Positions 1-8,800 of a stretch of DNA of 56,240 nt are shown piece by piece. The DNA lies in assembly GCA_020830965.2 (NCBI GenBank), contig JACCFC020000022.1, positions 1 through 56,240 of the forward strand, written 5' to 3'. The notes below the pieces were generated by a model. The model saw only the letters and a list, made by a program, of their open reading frames with translations. It searched no databases and had not been told where the DNA came from. The position numbers were made by a program, and so were the translations under genes. This DNA is from Neisseriaceae bacterium TC5R-5 (lineage in GTDB: Bacteria > Pseudomonadota > Gammaproteobacteria > Burkholderiales > Chromobacteriaceae). Position 1 is the first letter of the stretch; each line of letters opens with the position of its first letter.

Positions 1-72
1 ACAGGACAGTGAAACGCCTTAGCGCCGATGATAGTGTGGCATTCGCCATGTGAAAGTAGGACACTGCCAGAC
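1..72 (+). rRNA. rrf: 5S ribosomal RNA, 3' end (partial)
   Basis: The left edge carries the conserved 3' third of a bacterial 5S rRNA, including the GATAGTGTGGCATTC, CATGTGAAAGTAGG and ACTGCCAG segments that form the terminal helices. The 5' part is outside the window. The exact 3' end is uncertain by a few bases. A strong terminator follows at once, so this is the last gene of an rRNA operon coming from the left. Confidence 0.9.
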
Positions 73-81
73 ACCCATTCC

Positions 82-123
82 AGCCCCGGTTATCTAAATT
101 ATTAGATAGCCGGGGCTTATTGT
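82..123 (+). terminator. rRNA operon terminator
   Basis: A 16-bp stem (AGCCCCGGTTATCTAA pairing with TTAGATAGCCGGGGCT, one G-T pair) with a short AT loop is followed by TATTGTTT. It sits directly behind the 5S rRNA and fits a Rho-independent terminator for the rRNA operon. Confidence 0.85.
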
Positions 124-404
124 TTGGCACTAATCAAAAAAATTAAATACTATTTAAGAATTTTATTCTTGTTAGATGTTTTATCGTCTTACCAGAGATA
201 TAGTAATCCTTTCATATAACTTCCCTATATTTTGTTTAATAATCCATCATAAATAAATACGCACATTAAATGTATATTTAAAAATATATGAATATGCGGT
301 AATTATATTTGATTGTCATTAGTTTATTTCCCCCCGTGATCTATAGTGTTAAACATACTGTCTTGCATTGTACAGGGCTGTTATGAGGATGTCGGGGAAG
401 AGCT
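124..404. other. AT-rich spacer between rRNA operon and DUF2844 gene
   Basis: No ORF or RNA gene was recognised here. It is very AT-rich apart from a C6 run at about 331-336. A TATAGT hexamer at 342-347 could be a -10 box for the following gene, but no good -35 is spaced to it. The gene at 405 has a GGGGAAG ribosome binding site just before its ATG. Confidence 0.4.
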
Positions 405-851
405 ATGAAAAAAAATATTTGTGGTTTAGGTGTCCTGTTTGCTGTGGTTTTAACCTCCAATGCTCAAGCTTCTTTGGGGCAGTATATTGCCCCCAATGGG
501 GAGACGATTAGAAGCTTTTCGGTGCTTAAAACCGTCGAGATGGCTGGGTATAGTATTCAAGAAAGCCAGGATGCGGCAGGCATGTTGATTCGGGAATTTG
601 TTTCTTCAGAAGGTATTGTCTTTGCGGTTAGTTGGAGAGGTAAGACGATACCTAATATGCAACGATTATTGGGTGAATATTTCCCAGTATATGCACAAGC
701 GCAACGTAATAATCGTGCGGGACTGAATATGTTACAAGGTGTTCAATCTGGTTTGGAGGTGAGTTCTGGGGGAAGAATGGGGGCTTTTTATGGTGTGGCT
801 TATGTCTCGGGTTTGTTGCCAGCAGGGTTAACCATGGATCAATTTCAGTAA
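405..851 (+). CDS. DUF2844 family secreted protein
   Basis: This 148-residue protein begins with a Sec signal peptide: basic KK, a hydrophobic stretch and a likely cut after the AQA at residues 20-22. The rest resembles DUF2844 (PF11005), small exported proteins of Burkholderiales and relatives of unknown function. The RSFSV, REFVSSEG, VFAVSWRG and LLGEYF segments match my memory of that family. The mature protein should be periplasmic or surface exposed. It is followed after 12 bases by a DUF3443 gene, a pairing that recurs in betaproteobacteria and suggests one transcription unit and a joint role. No catalytic motif is evident. The family call is from recognition only. Confidence 0.75.
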   Translation: MKKNICGLGVLFAVVLTSNAQASLGQYIAPNGETIRSFSVLKTVEMAGYSIQESQDAAGMLIREFVSSEGIVFAVSWRGKTIPNMQRLLGEYFPVYAQAQRNNRAGLNMLQGVQSGLEVSSGGRMGAFYGVAYVSGLLPAGLTMDQFQ

Positions 852-863
852 GGAGCCTCGGCC

Positions 864-2084
864 ATGAATATAAAGTTCTTATTCCAACTGCTGTTTGTGT
901 TGAGCGTATCTTCTTGCGGAGGTGGCGGTGGAGGTGGCGGGAGTGCCAGTGAGAATAACATTGTCGTGCCCCCTCCTACCGTCCTAGCAAATTCTGTGAA
1001 AATGGTTGTTGATGGTGGTCCTGCAGGGCGGTCGGTGAATCAACCTTTTGTTTCTGTGACGGTTTGTGAGCCTGGTGGCAATGGTAATTGTCAAACAATA
1101 GACCATGTATTGGTTGATACGGGTTCAAGTGGTTTGCGTATATTTAATAGTTTGCTAGGCAGCAGTTTAACTAGTGCTTTGCCTAATCAGGTCGTAGGTA
1201 ACAGCCCCGTGGGGCAGTGTGCAAAATTTGTTAGTGGGTATCTATGGGGGTCACTTAAATTAGCTGATGTGAGGTTGGGAGATTTCGTAGCTCCACGTAT
1301 TCCCATTCAGCTTATTAGTGACCCAGCTTTGGGTTCGATCCCTAGTGGCTGTAGCAGTGGTGGGAGCAATATGGGTTCTGTTTCGGCTTTGGGGGCAAAT
1401 GGTATTCTAGGTGTAGGATTATCTCAGCAGTTTTGTGGGAGTTACTGTGGTAACTTTTCTTCGGCAAATATTTATTTTCAATGTCCAGCTGCTTTGACTT
1501 GTCAGTCGACAGCCTTACCTGTTGCACAGCAGGATAGTAATCCTGTTTTTAGTTTTGCTAGTGATAATAATGGTGTTTTATTGCAATTGCCTAGTATATC
1601 TTCTAGTGGTGCGAGCGCGGCGGCGGGAACATTGTATTTTGGCATTGCAACGCGGAGTAATAATGCATTAGGAGCAGCAAGCGCTTTTTTTACTGATTCC
1701 CAAGGGTTTATCTCTACTGTTTATAATGGTGTTTCTAACAGTAATAGTTATATAGATAGTGGATCAAATGGATTTTTCATTCCAGATGCTAGTATCACAA
1801 GTTGTTTTTCTGGTGGTGCAAGTGGTTGGTTTTGCCCTTTGTCTTCATTAAATTTAACAGCACAAATTAAATCAATAGGATCAAGTAATTCAGCCAATAT
1901 TAGTTTCAACATTGATAATTCCCAATCGCTTTTTAATACGACAAATAAAGCTTTCGCCAACTTGGGTGCTTATCAAGCGAATGCTTTTACATGGGGGTTA
2001 CCGTTCTTTTATGGGAAAAATGTTTTCATTGGATTTGAGGGGAGGACTAATCCGGCTGGTACAGGTCCAATGTATTTATTTTAA
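864..2084 (+). CDS. DUF3443 family lipoprotein, aspartyl-protease-like
   Basis: This 406-residue protein has a lipoprotein signal with lipobox VSSC (Cys18), then a run of eight glycines and a Ser/Pro-rich linker. It matches DUF3443 (PF11925) by FVSVTVCEPG and the cysteine-bearing segment NCQTIDHVLVDTGSSGLR. Two Asp-Thr/Ser-Gly signatures are visible, DTGSSG at about residue 85 and DSGSNG at about residue 298. That is the spacing and pattern of the two lobes of pepsin-like aspartyl proteases. Protease activity is an inference, and the family may only share the fold. Numerous cysteines suggest disulfides and an extracytoplasmic site. It lies 12 bases behind the DUF2844 gene, with GGAG before the start. 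Confidence 0.78.
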   Translation: MNIKFLFQLLFVLSVSSCGGGGGGGGSASENNIVVPPPTVLANSVKMVVDGGPAGRSVNQPFVSVTVCEPGGNGNCQTIDHVLVDTGSSGLRIFNSLLGSSLTSALPNQVVGNSPVGQCAKFVSGYLWGSLKLADVRLGDFVAPRIPIQLISDPALGSIPSGCSSGGSNMGSVSALGANGILGVGLSQQFCGSYCGNFSSANIYFQCPAALTCQSTALPVAQQDSNPVFSFASDNNGVLLQLPSISSSGASAAAGTLYFGIATRSNNALGAASAFFTDSQGFISTVYNGVSNSNSYIDSGSNGFFIPDASITSCFSGGASGWFCPLSSLNLTAQIKSIGSSNSANISFNIDNSQSLFNTTNKAFANLGAYQANAFTWGLPFFYGKNVFIGFEGRTNPAGTGPMYLF

Positions 2085-2132
2085 CAAAGGATTGTTTTCG
2101 ATAAAAATTTGAGAGTTGATGTTTAATAAAAA

Positions 2133-2164
2133 CAAAGCCAAGAATAATTTTATTCTTGGCTTTG
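2133..2164 (-). terminator. Terminator, best suited to the cold shock gene
   Basis: A perfect 14-bp stem (CAAAGCCAAGAATA with TATTCTTGGCTTTG) has a 4-base loop. On the minus strand it is followed by TTTTTATT, which fits termination of the cold shock gene. It may also stop the DUF3443 transcript coming from the other side, although the plus-strand tail is less T-rich. Confidence 0.8.
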
Positions 2165-2234
2165 TTGTTGCCTTGTTAGAGACTAATGACCGTGCTAGCT
2201 GTTGCTATTTAAGTCAAATTAATCTCTTTTGAAA

Positions 2235-2438
2235 TTATAAAGGCTGAATGTTCGTTGCTGCAGGTCCTTTTTGACCCATAGCTTTGGTGTAGCTTACTTT
2301 CTGGCCGTCGTGCAAAGATTTGAAACCATCTGCTTTAATTTCAGAAAAGTGAGCAAACAAATCGTCGCCACCATTGTCTGGAGTGATAAAGCCAAAACCT
2401 TTTGCATCATTAAAAAACTTAACGGTACCAGTTTCCAT
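2235..2438 (-). CDS. Cold shock protein, CspA family
   Basis: This 67-residue single cold-shock domain protein binds single-stranded RNA and DNA and acts as an RNA chaperone. The RNP1 motif KGFGFI (residues 14-19) and RNP2-like DLFAHF (26-31) are both intact, and the length is standard. The next gene on this strand starts 213 bases upstream, leaving room for the long 5' leader typical of csp mRNAs. The leader sequence AAAGGATTACAC before the ATG contains the ribosome binding site. The gene stands alone between two terminable units. Which Csp paralogue it is cannot be told from this window. Confidence 0.92.
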   Translation of the reverse strand: METGTVKFFNDAKGFGFITPDNGGDDLFAHFSEIKADGFKSLHDGQKVSYTKAMGQKGPAATNIQPL

Positions 2439-2651
2439 TGTGTAATCCTTTTAAACAAGTTGAAAGAGCAAAGTGCTCAGATGGCAAGATATTCAAGGAG
2501 TGATATTTGAACAATGGAGCACCGCTTTTTTGATAAGAGACACACGATGTAACGAAATAGGCATATAACTTGAAAATCCTGCATGGGTGTATTTATACGC
2601 ACTATTTTAGCTGGAGTCAAATTTTTTTGCGAGGCAGGCTAATTACGTTGT
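2439..2651. other. Leader and promoter region of the cold shock gene
   Basis: No coding sequence is supported in these 213 bases. It should hold the promoter and a long untranslated leader of the cold shock gene on the minus strand, and the 3' end of the diguanylate cyclase transcript. I could not pick a convincing -35/-10 pair. Confidence 0.35.
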
Positions 2652-3635
2652 TTATTTTTTTAGAGTGGGCTGGGCGTTACATTTTTTTCTTTTGCATTCA
2701 TACATTAGAGTATCCGCGTCATTTAGTAATAATTCTAGAGTGTGGTGTTTGACAGGATTGTAGATCATGCAGCCTAGGCTGAAGTAGATATCGTAACTCT
2801 GGTCGTGATTATTATTAAATTGGGTTATGGCTTCTTGTAAGCGCTGTTCCGCAGACCTAGTATCTTCTGGTAAGCAATTGGCCATTAAAACTACAAACTC
2901 ATCTCCTCCTAGCCGTCCGATGACATCGGATTCCCTAAAGGTTTCAACCAGGATTCGTGAGAAGTTGATTAGCGCTTTGTCACCCTCTGCATGACCAAAA
3001 TTATCATTAATTAGCTTGAAATGGTCTAAGTCAATGAATAGGAGGGCAGCAGGTAAAGACAGGCGAGTACACATATTTAGCGTGTACTGTCCTAGAGTGA
3101 GAAAGCCGCGCCGGTTAGATAGATGGGTGAGCTCATCTATGCTGGCCAGTTGTGTGGTGATGATCTCCTGCTCCACAAGTTTGGCTAAATCATGCAAAAC
3201 AGCGCAATCATCTTGAGTAAAATTTCTGGGCTTGTCATCTATTAGGCAGAGCGTACCAAGTTTACTACCATTCAATGCTGTTAATGGGCAGCCTGCATAA
3301 AAACGGATATGGGGCTCATTAAGAACTAGAGGGTTGTCTTGAAATCGTTCGTCTTCTAGGCTATCCGGTACTAATAAAATTTCGTCTTTCAAGATCGCAT
3401 GAGCGCAGAATGAAATATTTCGTTCTGTTTGAGTGGCGGTGAGGCCATAAGCGGATTTAAACCATTGCCTATCAATATCTACAAGACTGATGAGCACAAT
3501 TGGGACATCAAACAGGCGCTTAGCTAAGCGTGTCAGTCTGTCAAAACGCTCTTCTGGCAAGGTGTCTAGTATCTGCAAGGAGCGTAAGGTGTTCAGTCTG
3601 GACACTTCGTCTCTTGGCAGTTGGGGGGTGATCAC
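2652..3635 (-). CDS. GAF-GGDEF diguanylate cyclase
   Basis: This 327-residue soluble protein makes cyclic di-GMP from two GTP. Residues about 20-155 form a GAF sensor domain (LFDVPIVLISLVD, WFKSAYGL, ISFCAHAIL). A short linker precedes the cyclase domain, whose active-site motif GGDEF is intact at 243-247. An allosteric inhibitory site RxxD (RESD, 234-237) lies exactly five residues before it, so product inhibition is likely. The start is a GTG at 3635 preceded by AGAAGG seven bases upstream. There is no membrane segment. The GAF ligand is unknown. Upstream bases 3636-3866 contain no gene. A PilZ-like protein at 18.6 kb is a possible c-di-GMP reader in the same genome. Confidence 0.9.
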   Translation of the reverse strand: MITPQLPRDEVSRLNTLRSLQILDTLPEERFDRLTRLAKRLFDVPIVLISLVDIDRQWFKSAYGLTATQTERNISFCAHAILKDEILLVPDSLEDERFQDNPLVLNEPHIRFYAGCPLTALNGSKLGTLCLIDDKPRNFTQDDCAVLHDLAKLVEQEIITTQLASIDELTHLSNRRGFLTLGQYTLNMCTRLSLPAALLFIDLDHFKLINDNFGHAEGDKALINFSRILVETFRESDVIGRLGGDEFVVLMANCLPEDTRSAEQRLQEAITQFNNNHDQSYDIYFSLGCMIYNPVKHHTLELLLNDADTLMYECKRKKCNAQPTLKK

Positions 3636-3866
3636 AATTCAGCCTTCTTTGGATTAATGAATTGGTATGGATATAACTATGATAGGCATTTCTGTGAGGA
3701 CTGCCTATGTTATTGATTGGATCGGGAGTGTTTGAATGGAGTATGGCTTGGTAAAGATAATATGGTGGTGGGCTGGCTTTGGGATACTGACAGGCTGCTG
3801 CGCTGCGGCAGCCTGTGTTGGGTGGGGAGAGCTAGTGTGGAGCTAGTGTTTTGTGTCAATATTTTT

Positions 3867-5210
3867 TTAGAACAAACGCGCCAGTAAAGCTTTATCCAAG
3901 CCGTGCATGCCTGGGATTTTTACAAATATACCATTGCCAGCCGCGAGATCGACGGGTTCTCCTTTGCGAGTCATGCGCTGTAACTCGATAATTCGATTAC
4001 CAGACGGATGGATGATTTCCAGTTTGTCGCCTACCGCAAAACGATTTTTGACTTCAATTAGTGCCCAGCCATCGATATCGACCTCCAGAACGTTACCTAC
4101 ATATTGGCTTTGTTTAGCTTTGGAGTGCCCGCTCAGGTAGTTTTGATATTCTTGGGTTTGATGACGCTCTAAAAACCCTGGTGTGTAGCCACGATTGGCT
4201 AGGCCATCGAGCTCGGCTAGTAATCCTAAATCAAATGGTTTGCCAGCTACGGCATCGTCTATCGCTTGGCGATAGACCTGGGCGGTTCGTGCAACGTAGT
4301 AGAGACTTTTGGTACGACCTTCAATTTTGAGTGAGTCAACGCCGATTTTGACCAGCTTTTCCACTTGCTCCACTGCGCGTAAATCTTTCGAGTTCATGAT
4401 GTAGGTACCATGCTCGTCTTCGATAATGGGCATGAGTTCGCCCGGTCGGTTACCTTCTTCTATCAGATAGGTTTTGTCGGCTAAGGGGTGGCGTTCGGCA
4501 CCACCACAGGCGGCAAAGTTTTGGTTGGCTTCTTCGAGGGCTTTATTGAAATCAAACTTGATGACTTGCACGTCACCAGCATCATCAGTTTGCGTGTCAT
4601 GCATTTTGTAATCCCAGCGGCAGGCATTGGTGCAGGTGCCTTGATTAGGATCTCGGTGATTAAAGTAGCCCGACAGCAAACAACGACCGGAGTAGGCAAT
4701 GCATAAGGCCCCGTGTACAAACACTTCCAGCTCAATATCCGGGCATTGCTGGCGAATTTCGGCAATTTCATCCAAAGATAGCTCGCGCGACAGAATAATG
4801 CGCGACACTCCCAGCTTTTGCCAGAACTTCACCCCCATATAGTTGACGGTATTCGCTTGTACCGATAAGTGAATCGGTACTTCTGGCCATTTTTCACGCA
4901 CCATCATGATCAAACCCGGGTCGGCCATGATTAGTGCGTCCGGCTTCATCGCGATAACCGGTTCCATATCGGCCATATAGGTTTTGATCTTGCTGTTGTG
5001 CGGTAATAAATTGCTGGCAACGAAGAACAGTTTGCCACGGGCATGCGCTTCTTCGATGCCGATGCCGAGTTCTTCCAGTTTGAAGTCGTTATTGCGGGCG
5101 CGCAGGCTGTAACGTGGCTGTCCAGCATAGACGGCGTCTGCGCCAAAATCATAAGCGGCACGCATTTTGTCCAAGGTGCCAGCAGGTAGTAAAAGTTCGG
5201 GGGCTTTCAT
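3867..5210 (-). CDS. trhP: tRNA hydroxylation protein P (peptidase U32 family)
   Basis: This 447-residue protein closely follows E. coli TrhP (YegQ), which works in prephenate-dependent formation of 5-hydroxyuridine at the tRNA wobble position. It has the U32 signature around residues 160-185 (ELEVFVHGALCIAYSGRC), the RDPNQGTCTNACRW cysteine cluster that binds iron-sulfur in the family, and the EDEHGTYIMNSKDLRA and SLKIEGRTKS segments. The C-terminal beta-barrel domain is present, so the protein is full length. The old label 'collagenase-like protease' does not describe the best-known function. It is followed by a weak hairpin at 3790-3816 without a T-run. The neighbouring genes have unrelated functions. 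Confidence 0.9.
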   Translation of the reverse strand: MKAPELLLPAGTLDKMRAAYDFGADAVYAGQPRYSLRARNNDFKLEELGIGIEEAHARGKLFFVASNLLPHNSKIKTYMADMEPVIAMKPDALIMADPGLIMMVREKWPEVPIHLSVQANTVNYMGVKFWQKLGVSRIILSRELSLDEIAEIRQQCPDIELEVFVHGALCIAYSGRCLLSGYFNHRDPNQGTCTNACRWDYKMHDTQTDDAGDVQVIKFDFNKALEEANQNFAACGGAERHPLADKTYLIEEGNRPGELMPIIEDEHGTYIMNSKDLRAVEQVEKLVKIGVDSLKIEGRTKSLYYVARTAQVYRQAIDDAVAGKPFDLGLLAELDGLANRGYTPGFLERHQTQEYQNYLSGHSKAKQSQYVGNVLEVDIDGWALIEVKNRFAVGDKLEIIHPSGNRIIELQRMTRKGEPVDLAAGNGIFVKIPGMHGLDKALLARLF

Positions 5211-5246
5211 GTGTGGGCCGGTAGGTGATTAGCTAGGAAGAGAAGA

Positions 5247-5666
5247 TTAGTGCAGGAAGCAGGACATGGGTAGAGATTTTTTATCTGGTTCGATGAATGC
5301 TCTGCGTGCGGGCTCATCATTCAAGCGCTCGGCAGAGTAGTGCTCCAGAAGGACAGCGCGGCTATCCGTCACTAAATCAGCACAGCATGTTAACAGGGTT
5401 TCCCAGTCATCCAATAGTTTGGGGTTGGCTTCTATTCGGCTATAGAGTAGTACCAGAATAGCCATGGTGAGGGTGTGGTGGTACTTCATCGCCTCACCAT
5501 TCATCATCGCAAAGCGGGACAGACTATACGCGCAACGGGCGGCGGCTTCTGGTGCCGGATATTGACGACGATAGGCCCAGGCCGCATATAAGTGCGCTTG
5601 ATGATCAAATTCAGACGCAGGCAACGCATTGCTTTCCAGCTGGCGCAGGAAGGTTTGGTAACCCAT
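5247..5666 (-). CDS. Hypothetical protein with FxHxxHL motif
   Basis: I do not recognise a characterised homologue. The protein is 139 residues if the second methionine is used. That start (MGYQTFLRQLE) has GGAG ten bases upstream, whereas the longer reading from 5708 has none. It is soluble and predicted mostly helical, with the motif FDHQAHLYAAWAYRR near residue 20 and a later YHHTLT. This resembles small uncharacterised proteins in which F-x-H-x-x-H-L opens a helix, so a metal or ligand site using the histidines is possible but not shown. A good promoter lies at 5751-5779, so it is transcribed separately from smc. Confidence 0.6.
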   Translation of the reverse strand: MGYQTFLRQLESNALPASEFDHQAHLYAAWAYRRQYPAPEAAARCAYSLSRFAMMNGEAMKYHHTLTMAILVLLYSRIEANPKLLDDWETLLTCCADLVTDSRAVLLEHYSAERLNDEPARRAFIEPDKKSLPMSCFLH

Positions 5667-5750
5667 AAAACCGTTTCTCCAAAAACCCCAAAAGGAAAGG
5701 CTCCACATATTAAGAGGGGAGCCTCAACCTTGTTCAGGTAACAGCGGCGG

Positions 5751-5779
5751 ATTATGCGCGGGCTACCTATAGTCGTCAA
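5751..5779 (-). promoter_or_regulatory. Sigma-70 promoter for the FxHxxHL gene
   Basis: On the minus strand TTGACG (5774-5779) and CATAAT (5751-5756) are separated by exactly 17 bases. Transcription would start near 5744 and give a leader of about 78 bases. The leader can form a stem from AGGCTCC and GGAGCCT (about 5700-5727) followed by a T-rich stretch just before the start codon. Confidence 0.65.
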
Positions 5780-5869
5780 GAATTTACTATTAATTAAGAT
5801 AATTCTTAATTGTATGTTTTTAATGGGTTTTTTGCTTTGATGCTTTTGCTGGCCTAGTTTGTAAAATAC

Positions 5870-8800
5870 TTAGGTAGTTTCTCTAAGTTGCAGTGCGGCC
5901 ACTATATCGACTGCTACAATCCGGCTTACCCCTTGTTCCTGCATGGTAACGCCAACTAGTTGTTCGGCCATTTCCATGGTCAGGCGGTTGTGTGAGATGT
6001 AAAGAAACTGTGTGCGTTGCGACATTTGTTTGACCAGTTCGCAGAAGCGACCTGTATTGGCATCGTCCAGTGGTGCATCGACTTCATCCAGCAAACAGAA
6101 AGGTGCAGGATTCAGCGAGAATAGTGAAAATACCAGGCTCACGGCCGTGAGTGCTTTTTCTCCACCGGATAATAAATGAATTGTGCTGTTTTTTTTGCCG
6201 GGTGGCTGGGCAATAATTTGGACGCCGGCATCGAGCAAATCGTCCCCTGTCAGCACTAGTTCTGCTCGCCCTCCGCCAAACAAAGTAGGGAAAAACTCCC
6301 GCATTTTGGCATTAACTGCATCGTAGGTGGCCTGCAGCATGTCGCGAGTCTCATTGTCTATTTTAGCCATGGCGGTTTCCAGGGTGCTCATCGCCTGATT
6401 CAGGTCATCGGCTTGATTACTCAAGTAGTCGCCACGTTGTTGTGCCGCTTGCAGTTCCTCCAGCGCGGCCAGATTGACTGCGCCCATATTTTCTAACGCA
6501 CGGGCCAGGCGGCCAATTTCTGCTGCCAGTATATTGGGTTTGATGGCATCGCTTAATTCGCTTAGTAAGCTAGCTTCATCGGCACCGGCCTGGCTAAGTT
6601 CTTCGCTAAAACGCTCCATCGCCAGGCGAGCCTCTTGATGCTTTAGCAGATAGGCAGAGTGCGCTTCGCGTAGCGCAGGGAGGGTGGTATTGGCGGTTTG
6701 TTGCTGCTGTGCCAGCGTACGCAGGGTTTCGGTGAAATAGTTGAGCTGGTCGCGGGCGCTGCTGAGTTGTTGTTCACCTTGTTCCCGGTTTTGTAAGGCT
6801 TGGTTTAATTTGGCGGCGGGAATGACATCGGCGATATTTTCTGCCTCGGCAAGCAGATTGGTCTGGCGCTCTGCCAGTTGTTGTTGACGTGCCGACAGCT
6901 CGTTTTGACGACGGCCTAGTTCGATTGTTTTTTGCTCTGCGCTGTGTAGTTCGAGTTGAATTTGATGGTGAATACGTTCGGCATCACGTGCTTTGTGACG
7001 AGCTAACTCCACGCCAGTTTCGGCATTCAGCCGCGCCAGGCGTAAATCTTCCAGCTGTAGGCCAAGTTCTTCTAGTGCCAGGTTGCTTTCTTCTTGTTGT
7101 ATTTGTGTGTCCGCGATACGTTGTTGCGTTTGTTCCCGCTCATTTTGAATCTGTTGGCTTTCGCGTTGCATGGCCGCGAGTCGGTTGGCGCCCTGATGTG
7201 CGGCTTGTTCAAGCTTCACTTGCTCCAGTGTCAGTGCATTGAGTTCGGCTTCCTGCCGCGTCAAATTATTCCTTTGTGCTCGAATCGCTTCGGTCAGCAT
7301 AGCCGCCTGGCTTTGTTGCGCTTCTCGTTGCTTGATGAGCTTGGCTATGGATGCTTGTAAGGAATCTGCTGTTTGCTTAGCGGTCGTTAATTGTGTTTTG
7401 CGCGCCATGATGCCGCTGCTGTTCGCTTTGGCATACCAACTGATGTTGCTGGCATAGATGCGGTGCCCTTCTGGTGTGAGTAAGCATTCGCCGACAGACA
7501 ACTGCTGCCGCTGGCTCAAGGCGCTTGCCAGATCGTTTGCTAGGTAAACCCCGCTTAGCCAGTCATGTAATGCGCGGGTAAAGGGAGGGGCGATAGTGAG
7601 TAGTGAAAGCAGGCTAGGCCATGGGGTGGCACTTAGTTGTACCAGGCTGTCTTGTTGATCAATCAAGGTCAGGCCTGCCGGGGGCTGACTGGTGGGCAGC
7701 GCAGCGGCACGGGCATTGAGGCGCTCGCCTAGCGCGGCTTCCAGTGCCAGTTGCCAGTGTTCATCTATTTGTACGGCCTGCCATAGTTGTGGAGCTTCGC
7801 TTAGCTGATTCTGTTGGAGCCATTGTTGTAGCTGCTCGTCGGCAGCTTCACGTTGCAGCAGGCTATTGAGCGCAGCGGCTTGGGCTTCGGCATGGGCCAG
7901 TTCACTGCGCTGCTGATGGAGTTGTTCATCGATTTGTTCGCGAGCGGTAGTCATTTCCGCTTGCTTTTCTTCATCGGCTACTAAGCGTGCGCGCACGGTT
8001 TCTACTGCCTGACGAGCTTGGATGACCTGCTGCTGGACTGCTGCCTGGCTGGCCTGGTCCGGCAGATTGAGATCAGCGAGTTCACGTTGTAAAGCCTGCT
8101 CGCGTTCTGTGAGTTGTTGCAGAGTTTGTTGCAGATGTCCGAGTTGCTGGCGTGATAGGTCGCGCTCACGTACTAGTTCGGTTTGTCGCGTGCTTTGTTG
8201 TTGGAAGAGCTCGGCTTTCGCGCGGAATTCCGCTTCTACCTGTGGTAATTGTTCATTGCCATCGAGCAGGGCGAGTTGCGTTTCTTCCAATTGCAATTGG
8301 GCTTCTTCGTGGCGTGGTTGCCATTCTTCCAACTCGGTGGCTATTTGTCGCAAGTCCGCAGTGACTCGTTGTTGTTCTTCGCTAATGCTTAGTTGTTCTC
8401 GTTCTATACGGCTGCGGTTCTGTTCCTGGTGACGTTGTGCCTCTTCCATGCGCGCTAATTGAGCATTGGTTTCAGCCAGTTGCTGTTGTGCGCTATGGAG
8501 TGCATCGTTGGCTGCAAAATGGCTTTCGCGAATGGTGTTGGTTTCGCTTTCCAGCCTGGTAACGGTTGCGGCCAGGGCGGCTTCTTTTGTGCTTAGTCTT
8601 GCCAGTTCAATTCGTGCTTGTGCTTCGTCCCGTGCCGCTTCTTCGCGTCTGGCCAGGGCCAGCAGATTTTGTTTGTGACTCAGGCTGGCGCGTAGGTCCT
8701 GATAGCGCGCAGCAAGCTCGGCTTGCTCACTGAGCCGCACTACCTGACGTTCCAGTTCCTGCTGTAAATCGCCGATACGCTCAAGGTTGGCACGGGTATC

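Noticed and set aside
3790-3816. 9-bp hairpin downstream of trhP
   Set aside because: The stem is perfect but there is no T-run on either strand, so I did not call a terminator.
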